Origin: an uncultured Gammaproteobacteria bacterium
Lineage (GTDB): Bacteria; Pseudomonadota; Gammaproteobacteria; CAJQNE01
DNA length: 11,647 nucleotides
Direction: 5' to 3'
Assembly (NCBI GenBank): GCA_905479545.1
Contig: CAJQNE010000342.1
Coordinates: forward strand, 1-11,647
Part shown: positions 5,274 to 11,647 of the stretch, in pieces
How positions within the stretch are numbered: the first letter of the stretch is position 1
Layout of the letters: every line of letters begins with the position of its first letter
Program-made: the position numbers and the translations under genes
Notes under the pieces: model-generated
The model's database searches: none
What the model was told of the DNA's origin: nothing
Seen by the model: the letters and a program-made list of their open reading frames with translations, nothing else

Positions 5274-7064
5274 ATGCAGAATATCCGTAATTTCTCGATT
5301 ATCGCCCATATTGACCACGGCAAATCGACCCTGGCCGACCGGCTAATTCAAATCTGTGGTGGCCTATCCGAGCGTGAAATGTCGGCTCAGGTGCTCGATT
5401 CCATGGATATCGAACGCGAGCGCGGCATTACTATTAAGTCGCAGTGCGTATCGCTGGATTACAAAGCGCTGGATGGCGAAACGTATCACCTGAACTTTAT
5501 CGACACGCCGGGCCACGTTGACTTCTCCTACGAAGTATCGCGCTCACTAGCTGCCTGCGAAGGCGCACTGCTAGTGGTAGATGCCGCGCAAGGCGTGGAA
5601 GCACAGAGCGTGGCGAACTGCTATACCGCTATCGATCAGAACCTGGAAGTGATTCCGGTATTGAATAAAATCGACCTGCCGAACGCGGACGTCGACAAAG
5701 TTAGTGCTGAAATTGAAGAGGTTATCGGCCTCGATGCAACCGACGCTAACCAGGTGAGCGCCAAATCCGGCGTCGGCGTGCCGGAATTACTAGAAACCCT
5801 GATCGCTAAAATTCCGCCACCCACGGGTGATCCAGACGCGCCCCTGCAAGCACTTATTGTTGATTCCTGGTTTGACCCTTATGTGGGCGTTATTTCGCTG
5901 GTTCGGGTCATGAACGGCACGCTGCGTAAGCGGCAAAAAATGCGCGTGTTATCTACAGGCCGGGTTCACCAGATAGCCAGCCTCGGAATTTTCACGCCAA
6001 AGCGCATCGAAAAACAAGAGCTTTTTACCGGTGAAGTAGGCTTTATCATCGCCGGCGTTAAAGAAATTGATGGCGTACCTGTGGGCGATACGCTCACTGA
6101 CGACGCGCGTCCCTGCGAAGCCCGTTTACCCGGCTTTATGCAAGTTCAACCCAGGGTTTTTGCGGGTTTGTATCCGGTGCAAACTGAAGACTATGAGGAC
6201 TTTCGCGAGTCACTCCGCAAACTCCGCCTGAACGATGCGTCGCTCCACTTTGAGCCAGAAACCTCGACAGCACTGGGTTTTGGCTTCCGCTGTGGTTTCC
6301 TTGGCATGCTGCATATGGAAATTGTGCAGGAACGATTGGAACGCGAATTTGATCAAAACCTGATTACCACTGCGCCTACGGTAGTTTACGAAGTACTGAC
6401 GTCGGCCGGAGATACCATCAAGGTCGATAATCCGTCAGCGCTGCCGCCAGTCAACGAAATCGAAGAAATTCGTGAACCCATTATTATTGCCAATATTCTG
6501 CTGCCCCAGGAATACGTCGGCGCGGTAATTACGCTGTGTATTGAAAAACGTGGTGTGCAGAAAAACATGCAGTACATGGCATCACAGGTGCAGCTCACTT
6601 ATGAATTGCCACTCAGCGAAGTGGTGCTCGACTTCTTTGACAAATTAAAATCGGTATCGCGCGGCTACGCTTCGTTCGAATATGAAATTGATCGCTTTGA
6701 AGCTGCGCCGTTAGTGAAGCTCGACGTGCTAATTAACGGTGATAAAGTTGATGCACTGGCCATGATAAGCCACCGCGATGCCGCCGAGCGGCGCGGTCGC
6801 GAACTGGCTGACAAGCTCCGCGAGCTCATTCCACGACAAATGTTTGACGTTGCCATTCAGGCGGCCATTGGTGGAAATATTATTGCCCGCAGCACTGTAA
6901 AAGCGTTGCGTAAAAACGTACTGGCGAAATGTTATGGCGGCGATATTAGCCGCAAACGTAAACTGCTTGAAAAACAGAAAGCCGGTAAAAAGCGTATGAA
7001 ACAGCTCGGCTCAGTGGAAGTGCCGCAGGAAGCATTCCTGGCGGTACTGAAAGTAAACGATTAA
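5274..7064 (+). CDS. lepA: Elongation factor 4 (LepA), ribosome-associated GTPase
   Basis: A translational GTPase related to EF-G that acts on the ribosome. Its cellular role is debated: back-translocation in vitro, translation initiation or 30S biogenesis in vivo. The 596-residue length matches E. coli LepA (599) and the two align from the first residues (NIRNFSIIAHIDHGKSTL). GTPase motifs are G1 AHIDHGKS (11-18), switch I around RERGITIKS, G3 DTPGHVD (77-83), G4 NKID (131-134) and G5 SAKSGVG. The LepA-specific C-terminal domain is present: AAIGGNIIARSTVKALRKNV, then YGGDISRKRKLLEKQKAGKK. The ATG at 5274 has only a weak ribosome site, but homology fixes it. In this group lepA is followed by lepB, here after 68 bases, and probably shares its transcript. 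Confidence 0.98.
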   Translation: MQNIRNFSIIAHIDHGKSTLADRLIQICGGLSEREMSAQVLDSMDIERERGITIKSQCVSLDYKALDGETYHLNFIDTPGHVDFSYEVSRSLAACEGALLVVDAAQGVEAQSVANCYTAIDQNLEVIPVLNKIDLPNADVDKVSAEIEEVIGLDATDANQVSAKSGVGVPELLETLIAKIPPPTGDPDAPLQALIVDSWFDPYVGVISLVRVMNGTLRKRQKMRVLSTGRVHQIASLGIFTPKRIEKQELFTGEVGFIIAGVKEIDGVPVGDTLTDDARPCEARLPGFMQVQPRVFAGLYPVQTEDYEDFRESLRKLRLNDASLHFEPETSTALGFGFRCGFLGMLHMEIVQERLEREFDQNLITTAPTVVYEVLTSAGDTIKVDNPSALPPVNEIEEIREPIIIANILLPQEYVGAVITLCIEKRGVQKNMQYMASQVQLTYELPLSEVVLDFFDKLKSVSRGYASFEYEIDRFEAAPLVKLDVLINGDKVDALAMISHRDAAERRGRELADKLRELIPRQMFDVAIQAAIGGNIIARSTVKALRKNVLAKCYGGDISRKRKLLEKQKAGKKRMKQLGSVEVPQEAFLAVLKVND

Positions 7065-7132
7065 CAACCGATTGGGTCGGATGTTGTTAGCCAAACATAA
7101 ATTAATTGCAATGCCCGGAGTTACGGCAGCTA

Positions 7133-8329
7133 ATGTTTAATTTTATATTTAACCCTTGGGTTATCGCCCTGGTATCGGGCGCTTCCCTGGTAGCCTGGCT
7201 CATTCCCCAAATGCAGGCCCGGCAGGTGGGCAAGCCAGCGCCGGAACTGGAAACAGCACAACTCAAAATGTTTGAGACCTTGGGTTTTGGCGGCATTCTA
7301 TTTCTCGCCGTCGTGCTCTGTGCGCCACTGCCAGCGGTTAAGGGCGTGCCATTCGATGTCGGCAATATTATATTCGGTATTACCATAGCCACAGGGGCCT
7401 GGTGGCTGTTGCATCTTATTTGGCAGAAAACACTGAACGATGGCGCAGCGCGCTGGTGGGGCCGCGGCGGCATGGCTGGCTTGCCCGTTGCAGGTGGTCT
7501 ACTACTGTTCAAATGGTTACTGGTAGACCGTCTGTCGCATTTTGACTTCGGTGCGCTATTAGCTGGCCTGCTGGTGGTGATTATTGCGCTTATGGCCATT
7601 GGCAAATTTCTCGGCGATAAAATTAAAGGCGACTACGGACACGGGGTTACGACCAGCGACCACCCGGCCGTCGAGTTCGCCAAATCGTTATTCTCGGTGG
7701 TGCTCATTGTGTTGGTACTCCGACAGTTTATTGTTGAGCCGTTTCGTATTCCTTCCGGCTCGATGATGCCAACCTTGTTGAATGGCGATTTCATTCTGGT
7801 GAATAAGTTTGCTTATGGCCTGCGTCTGCCGGTTACCGAAACTAAGATCATTCCGGTGGGTAAGCCAAAACGCGGTGATGTAGCGGTATTTCGCTATCCG
7901 GAAGCTCCCGAAACCGACTTTATTAAACGCATAGTGGGAATACCGGGCGACGAAATTGAATACCGTAACAAGCAGCTTTTCCTGAACGGCGAAAAAGTGC
8001 CTACCGCCTTCACCGGCCAGTACACCGGCCCGCAATACCGGTTCGAGAACTCGCAATTTGCGGAGCAAGGGATAGAGCAGCTACCCGGCAAGCACCATAA
8101 GCTGATGAAGTACCCACAAGCCCGTGAAAGCCTCACAAGGCGCTCCTGGACCGTGCCCGAAGGCCAGTATTTTGTAATGGGCGATAACCGCGACAATAGC
8201 CGCGATAGTCGCTACTGGGGCTTCGTACCCGAAAAGAACCTGGCGGGTAAAGCGTTCTTTATCTGGATGAACTTTGATCCGGAAGTCGGCAAACCACTGA
8301 CTTCACGAATTTTCTCGAAAATTCAGTAG
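7133..8329 (+). CDS. lepB: Signal peptidase I with an extended multi-helix N-terminus
   Basis: This inner-membrane endopeptidase removes Sec and Tat signal peptides on the periplasmic side. The catalytic dyad is Ser210 in PSGSMMPTLL and Lys265 in FIKRIVGIPGDE. The conserved MGDNRDNSRDSRYWGFVP box lies near the C-terminus. ATG 7133 has GGAG at 7117-7120 (12-base spacer); an earlier TTG at 7106 would add nine residues without a ribosome site. The protein has 398 residues, against 324 in E. coli and about 284 in Pseudomonas aeruginosa. The excess is mostly N-terminal. Helices are predicted by eye at about 6-25, 50-68, 76-97, 114-132, 139-158 and 182-201. The last two correspond to the usual two anchors, so four are additional. 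Positive charges in alternate loops support a topology that keeps the catalytic domain outside. It is followed after 4 bases by rnc. Confidence 0.96.
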   Translation: MFNFIFNPWVIALVSGASLVAWLIPQMQARQVGKPAPELETAQLKMFETLGFGGILFLAVVLCAPLPAVKGVPFDVGNIIFGITIATGAWWLLHLIWQKTLNDGAARWWGRGGMAGLPVAGGLLLFKWLLVDRLSHFDFGALLAGLLVVIIALMAIGKFLGDKIKGDYGHGVTTSDHPAVEFAKSLFSVVLIVLVLRQFIVEPFRIPSGSMMPTLLNGDFILVNKFAYGLRLPVTETKIIPVGKPKRGDVAVFRYPEAPETDFIKRIVGIPGDEIEYRNKQLFLNGEKVPTAFTGQYTGPQYRFENSQFAEQGIEQLPGKHHKLMKYPQARESLTRRSWTVPEGQYFVMGDNRDNSRDSRYWGFVPEKNLAGKAFFIWMNFDPEVGKPLTSRIFSKIQ

Positions 8330-8333
8330 CTCC

Positions 8334-9032
8334 ATGCCTAGCCCCGGCGCACCGAAACCTGCTGAGTTAGAGAAACGACTCGGCTACAGTTTTAGTGATG
8401 CGACTCTGCTCGAAGAAGCCTTACGCCACCGCAGTACTGGTGCCCGTAATAACGAGCGGCTGGAGTTTCTCGGCGACAGTGTATTAGGGGTGGTCATTTC
8501 CCGCCTGCTATTCGAAGCGCGGCCCGACCTGCCAGAAGGCGATTTAAGTCGGTTGCGGTCGAAGTTGGTTCGTGGTGATACGCTGGCAAAAATAGCCGCA
8601 GAACTTAAAATCGGTCCGCACCTGCAACTAGGTGCCGGCGAACGCGCCAGTGGTGGTCGGCGAAGAGCATCGATTCTGGGTGACACCTTAGAAGCCCTGC
8701 TCGGTGCTATTTACCGGGACAGCGACTTTAAGCATGTTGAACAAGTCATACTCGGTATTTGGGCCAGCAGGCTGAAAAACCTACCGACCATGGAATCGTT
8801 AAAAGACCCAAAAACACGCTTGCAGGAATGGCTACAGGGCCGCGATGAAGAACGCCCTGAGTACGAGCTGTACCGGGTTACCGGCAAAGCTCACGATCAG
8901 ACCTTTACCATTATTTGCCGCGCGGTAGATCAACATTGCACAGCCTCCGGTGGTAGCCGCCGAAAAGCCGAACAAGCAGCTGCACTAGCAATGCTTGAGC
9001 AACTTAATTCACGCAACTCCACGTCTAACTAG
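8334..9032 (+). CDS. rnc: Ribonuclease III
   Basis: A double-stranded-RNA endonuclease that processes the rRNA precursor and many mRNAs and small-RNA duplexes; it works as a dimer with Mg2+. The 232 residues compare with 226 in E. coli. The signature NERLEFLGDSVLG carries E41, E44 and D48, and ILGDTLEALLGA carries D117 and E120, matching the catalytic acidic residues of the family with an offset of three. A double-stranded-RNA-binding domain begins at about residue 158 (DPKTRLQEWLQ) and ends in the typical SRRKAEQAAALAMLEQL helix. The gene starts 4 bases after the lepB stop with no clear ribosome site, suggesting translational coupling. It is the usual partner of era downstream, and rnc is known to cut its own operon leader in E. 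coli; no such leader hairpin was identified here. Confidence 0.97.
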   Translation: MPSPGAPKPAELEKRLGYSFSDATLLEEALRHRSTGARNNERLEFLGDSVLGVVISRLLFEARPDLPEGDLSRLRSKLVRGDTLAKIAAELKIGPHLQLGAGERASGGRRRASILGDTLEALLGAIYRDSDFKHVEQVILGIWASRLKNLPTMESLKDPKTRLQEWLQGRDEERPEYELYRVTGKAHDQTFTIICRAVDQHCTASGGSRRKAEQAAALAMLEQLNSRNSTSN

Positions 9033-9046
9033 AAATCACTGCGCCT

Positions 9047-9970
9047 ATGTCCGATACCAAAAGCCTAGCTATTCAGCCAATAAAGCGCAGCGGTCATATC
9101 GCCTTGGTGGGTCGGCCCAATGTGGGGAAATCTACCCTACTCAATGCCTTGCTCGGCCAGAAAATCAGCATCGTCACCCATAAAGCCCAAACGACGCGGC
9201 AGCGGGTACTCGGCATAAAACAAGTGGCCGATGCACAGCTTATTTTTGTCGACACCCCTGGTATTCACAAAAATAACCGTAATGCGCTTAACCGCCATAT
9301 GAACCGCGCCGCGACCGCAATACTGCCAGACGTTGATATCGTGCTGTGGCTAATCGATAGCAATAAGTGGACGAGTGAGGACGATGTGGTATTGGAGCAT
9401 TTACGTTCTCTCAAAGCGCCCATCGGTCTACTTATAAATAAAGTCGACCAGCTTAAAAACAAAGACGAATTACTGCCGTTAATCGAACGCCGCGCCGGAA
9501 AACTGAAGTTTGCTTTCATCATGCCGATTTCTGCTACCAAGGGCAGTAATCTTGACGTTCTCGAAGAAGAACTGGTGAAACTGCTTCCGAAAGCCGAAGC
9601 GATGTATCCGGACGACCAAATTACCGACATCTCGTCTAAATTTTTGGCCGCTGAGCTCATTCGTGAAAAACTTCTAAACACCTTGCAGCAGGAAATTCCC
9701 TACGGCATTGCGGTAGAAATTGAACGCTTCGAGTACAACGAAGAAGGTGGTCTGGAGATCAACGGACTGATCTGGGTAAACCGGGCTTCGCATAAAGGCA
9801 TTGTTATCGGTAAGCACGGCGCCGGGTTAAAAGCCGCTGGCCGCGCGGCCCGACTGGATATGAATGAGCAATTCGATTGCCGCGTCCACCTCGAGTTGTG
9901 GGTGAAAGTTAAAACTGACTGGGCCGACGACGAGCGCTCAATACGAAGCCTCGGGTTAGCCGCCGAATAG
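9047..9970 (+). CDS. era: GTPase Era
   Basis: An essential GTPase that binds the 3' end of 16S rRNA and helps 30S subunit assembly. It has 307 residues (301 in E. coli). GTPase motifs are G1 GRPNVGKS (22-29), G3 DTPG (69-72) and G4 NKVD (131-134), with the Era-typical KAQTTRQR switch I (about 46-53). The C-terminal KH domain carries the RNA-binding loop GIVIGKHGAG at about 251-260, then KAAGRAARLDM. It starts 14 bases after rnc and ends 7 bases before recO, so the three genes are very likely co-transcribed. The ATG at 9047 has no strong Shine-Dalgarno sequence. Confidence 0.97.
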   Translation: MSDTKSLAIQPIKRSGHIALVGRPNVGKSTLLNALLGQKISIVTHKAQTTRQRVLGIKQVADAQLIFVDTPGIHKNNRNALNRHMNRAATAILPDVDIVLWLIDSNKWTSEDDVVLEHLRSLKAPIGLLINKVDQLKNKDELLPLIERRAGKLKFAFIMPISATKGSNLDVLEEELVKLLPKAEAMYPDDQITDISSKFLAAELIREKLLNTLQQEIPYGIAVEIERFEYNEEGGLEINGLIWVNRASHKGIVIGKHGAGLKAAGRAARLDMNEQFDCRVHLELWVKVKTDWADDERSIRSLGLAAE

Positions 9971-9977
9971 GCCAGCA

Positions 9978-10757
9978 ATGAGCGGCAGCAATCCGTCCTC
10001 CGACAACGGTAGGCACCGCAATAGCATAAACGGCAGCGACGGCCAGCCCGCTTGGTTGTTACATGCCCGGCCCTGGCGCGAAACATCTCAATTGTTAGAG
10101 GTGTTTACTGCTGAATATGGCCGCCTGGGCTTAGTTGCCAAAGGCGTTCGCCGCCCGAAATCGCCGCTTCGTGGCGTACTGCAACCGTTTCAGCCGCTAC
10201 TGATCAGTTTTTCAGGCCGCGGCGAACTCAAAACATTACGCTCTGCAGAGCTACAAGGCGTTCCTCAGCCGCTATTAGGGGATGCTGTAATGGCCGGTTT
10301 TTATGTCAATGAGCTATTACTGAAAACTCTGCAACGAGAAGATTCACACCCGCCTTTATTTGCCGCCTACGGCGACACTCTGCGTTTACTGCGGAGTGGC
10401 AAGGTCGCGTGGCCGCTGCGCCGCCTAGAACAAGCCCTGCTCGGTGAGCTTGGCTACGCTGTTGAAACCCGCTTCGACACCCGTGGCGAAATTCTGCAGC
10501 CGACGCTGCTTTACGGCTATGAAGCTGAGCACGGAGCGACCGCTCAGGCTAAAATAGGTGCGCAAGTTCATGGCCGTTCTTTGTTGGCACTGAATAGCAA
10601 CGATCGGCCGGATTCTGATGTCCTGCTGGAACTCAAAGGGCTACTGCAATACTTGCTGCAACCTTTGCTCGAAGGCAAGCCGATGATTAGTTCGCAAATT
10701 GCTCGTCAGCAAGCCCGGCAAACAACCGGCGTTATGCACAAACCCACCAACGGATAA
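9978..10757 (+). CDS. recO: DNA repair protein RecO
   Basis: RecO acts with RecR (and RecF) to load RecA on SSB-coated single-stranded gaps and anneals complementary strands. The frame has 259 residues (242 in E. coli). The N-terminal OB-fold starts at about residue 24 (PAWLLHARPWRETSQLLEVFT) and includes LVAKGVRRPKSPLRG, LQPFQPL and GRGELKTLRSAE, which match the family closely. The helical C-terminal part includes FYVNELLLKTL and RRLEQALLGELGYAV; the zinc-type cysteines of Gram-positive RecO are absent. About 22 Ser/Asn/Gly/Asp-rich residues precede the OB-fold. No later start exists before the domain, so this tail is part of the protein if ATG 9978 is used. The AGG overlapping the era stop (9969-9971) may serve as the ribosome site. 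Confidence 0.93.
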   Translation: MSGSNPSSDNGRHRNSINGSDGQPAWLLHARPWRETSQLLEVFTAEYGRLGLVAKGVRRPKSPLRGVLQPFQPLLISFSGRGELKTLRSAELQGVPQPLLGDAVMAGFYVNELLLKTLQREDSHPPLFAAYGDTLRLLRSGKVAWPLRRLEQALLGELGYAVETRFDTRGEILQPTLLYGYEAEHGATAQAKIGAQVHGRSLLALNSNDRPDSDVLLELKGLLQYLLQPLLEGKPMISSQIARQQARQTTGVMHKPTNG

Positions 10758-10761
10758 AACC

Positions 10762-11502
10762 ATGAGCCAGTTCTCCCCTATTCGGCTCGGCGTAAATGTC
10801 GACCATATCGCCACCCTACGCAACGCCCGTGGCACTCGATATCCGGACCCGCTTCAGGCTGCACTATTAGCCGAACAACACGGTGCCGACAGCATAACCA
10901 TGCACTTGCGGGAAGACCGGAGGCACATCAGAGACCGTGATATAGAACGTGCCGCCGAACAGCTACAAACGGCCTTGAACCTTGAAATGGCAGTTACTGA
11001 CGAAATGTTGGCTATAGCTGAGCGAGTTAAGCCGCGTGATTGTTGCCTTGTGCCGGAGAAGCGCGAAGAGCTAACCACCGAAGGCGGCTTAGACGTAATC
11101 GGCAATTATCAAAAAGTCACAGATGCATGCCAACGACTTGCTGCATTAGGCATTCAGACTTCACTGTTCATTGACCCCGAGCCCGACCAGCTGGATGCGG
11201 CATTACAGGCCGGCGCTCCGGCAGTAGAACTTCACACCGGTAATTATGCCGACGCGACCACGAGCGCTGATCAAGCTCGTGAACTATCCCGGCTACAAAT
11301 GGCCGCCATGCACGGTGCCAAATTAGGCCTCAAGGTCCATGCTGGTCACGGCCTGCATTATCACAACGTGCAACCGGTTGCCGCTATTCAGGAAATCGCC
11401 GAGTTGAATATTGGCCACGCTCTTATCGCCCACGCAGCGTTCGTCGGGCTACCCGCCGCGACAGCCGAAATGAAGCGTCTGATGATGGCAGCTCGGGGCT
11501 AA
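10762..11502 (+). CDS. pdxJ: Pyridoxine 5'-phosphate synthase
   Basis: PdxJ condenses 1-deoxy-D-xylulose 5-phosphate with 3-amino-2-oxopropyl phosphate to form pyridoxine 5'-phosphate, the last ring-forming step of the DXP-dependent vitamin B6 pathway; it is a cytoplasmic TIM barrel. The 246 residues compare with 243 in E. coli. Family blocks appear in order: LGVNVDHIATLRNARGTRYP, MHLREDRRHI (R50, H55), NLEMAVTDEM (E75), CCLVPEKREELTTEGGLDV, VELHTGNYA, GLKVHAGHGLHYHNV (H196) and ELNIGHALIAHA. I chose ATG 10762 because homologues begin here; an in-frame start inside recO at 10699 would add 21 unrelated residues. The 4-base gap after recO points to the same transcript. Confidence 0.97.
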   Translation: MSQFSPIRLGVNVDHIATLRNARGTRYPDPLQAALLAEQHGADSITMHLREDRRHIRDRDIERAAEQLQTALNLEMAVTDEMLAIAERVKPRDCCLVPEKREELTTEGGLDVIGNYQKVTDACQRLAALGIQTSLFIDPEPDQLDAALQAGAPAVELHTGNYADATTSADQARELSRLQMAAMHGAKLGLKVHAGHGLHYHNVQPVAAIQEIAELNIGHALIAHAAFVGLPAATAEMKRLMMAARG

Positions 11503-11594
11503 CACGCTGAATAATCGATAATTTTGCCCACCATTCTTTACATATAGTGATGTTGGAATAAGCGAATTGAAATGTTTTCAGAGTCTAAACGCTC

Positions 11595-11600
11595 TATAAT
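11595..11600 (+). promoter_or_regulatory. Consensus -10 element in the region after pdxJ
   Basis: A perfect TATAAT lies 93 bases past the pdxJ stop in an AT-rich stretch. TTGAAA (11567-11572) looks like a -35 but is 22 bases away, too far for standard spacing; at 16-18 bases only poor matches exist. A short palindrome, TGAAA-TGT-TTTCA (11568-11580), overlaps the -35 region and could be an operator. The rest of 11503-11647 shows no clear terminator. Confidence 0.4.
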
Positions 11601-11618
11601 AGTGCGAAAATAATCCCA

Positions 11619-11647
11619 ATGAGTTACTGGCGGCAGCTACAGCTGGC
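11619..11647 (+). CDS. Possible start of a further gene, cut by the right edge
   Basis: ATG 11619 opens nine codons (MSYWRQLQL) to the end of the window, about 12 bases after the expected transcription start of the -10 element at 11595. There is no clear ribosome site and the fragment is too short to identify. It could be chance. Confidence 0.2.

Noticed and set aside
7102..7605. A 167-codon minus-strand frame opposite the lepB extension
   Set aside because: It is a mirror of the lepB coding frame with biased Ser/Thr/Pro composition. The plus-strand frame has a ribosome site, membrane helices and continuity with the catalytic domain.
1..11647. CRISPR arrays, tRNA or rRNA genes, insertion sequences, prophage or defence genes
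   Set aside because: Reading both strands showed no regular spaced repeats, no tRNA cloverleaf, no transposase or integrase motifs and no toxin-antitoxin or nuclease modules.

Overview
The window is a piece of gammaproteobacterial chromosome of middling GC content. Gene content and order (start of nadB divergent from rpoE, then an anti-sigma gene, rseC/mucC, mucD, a small glutaredoxin-like gene, lepA, lepB, rnc, era, recO, pdxJ) match the sigma-E/AlgU and lepA loci of Pseudomonas and other marine or environmental Gammaproteobacteria better than the enteric arrangement. A genus cannot be named from sequence alone. Nothing indicates phage, transposon or plasmid DNA, and no tRNA, rRNA or CRISPR array was seen.

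Left part (1-3927): the first 51 codons of nadB run leftward off the edge. Divergent from it is the envelope-stress regulon: rpoE (sigma factor), rseA (membrane anti-sigma factor), rseC (two-helix membrane protein) and mucD (periplasmic HtrA-type protease), closed by a strong intrinsic terminator. Two points differ from the usual layout. An rseB/mucB gene is missing between rseA and rseC. A long untranslated stretch with its own candidate promoter and overlapping inverted repeats separates rpoE from rseA.

Middle part (3928-5273): a REP-like imperfect palindrome, a short glutaredoxin-fold gene, a promoter candidate and a GbsR/MarR-type regulator are followed by about 270 bases without a gene. 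That gap holds a perfect 10+10 bp inverted repeat lying over a possible -10 element upstream of lepA.

Right part (5274-11502): a compact co-directional run of lepA (translation GTPase), lepB (signal peptidase I), rnc (RNase III), era (ribosome assembly GTPase), recO (recombinational repair) and pdxJ (vitamin B6 synthesis). From lepB on, the gaps are 4-14 bases, so the genes probably share transcripts. LepB carries about 135 extra N-terminal residues predicted to form four additional membrane helices, the most unusual protein feature in the window. After pdxJ there is a near-consensus -10 element and possibly the first codons of another gene.

I do not see a wholly new multi-gene system. The notable items are variations on conserved loci: the missing rseB, the extended LepB, short charged or polar N-terminal tails on NadB, RpoE and RecO, and several strong dyad elements in leaders.
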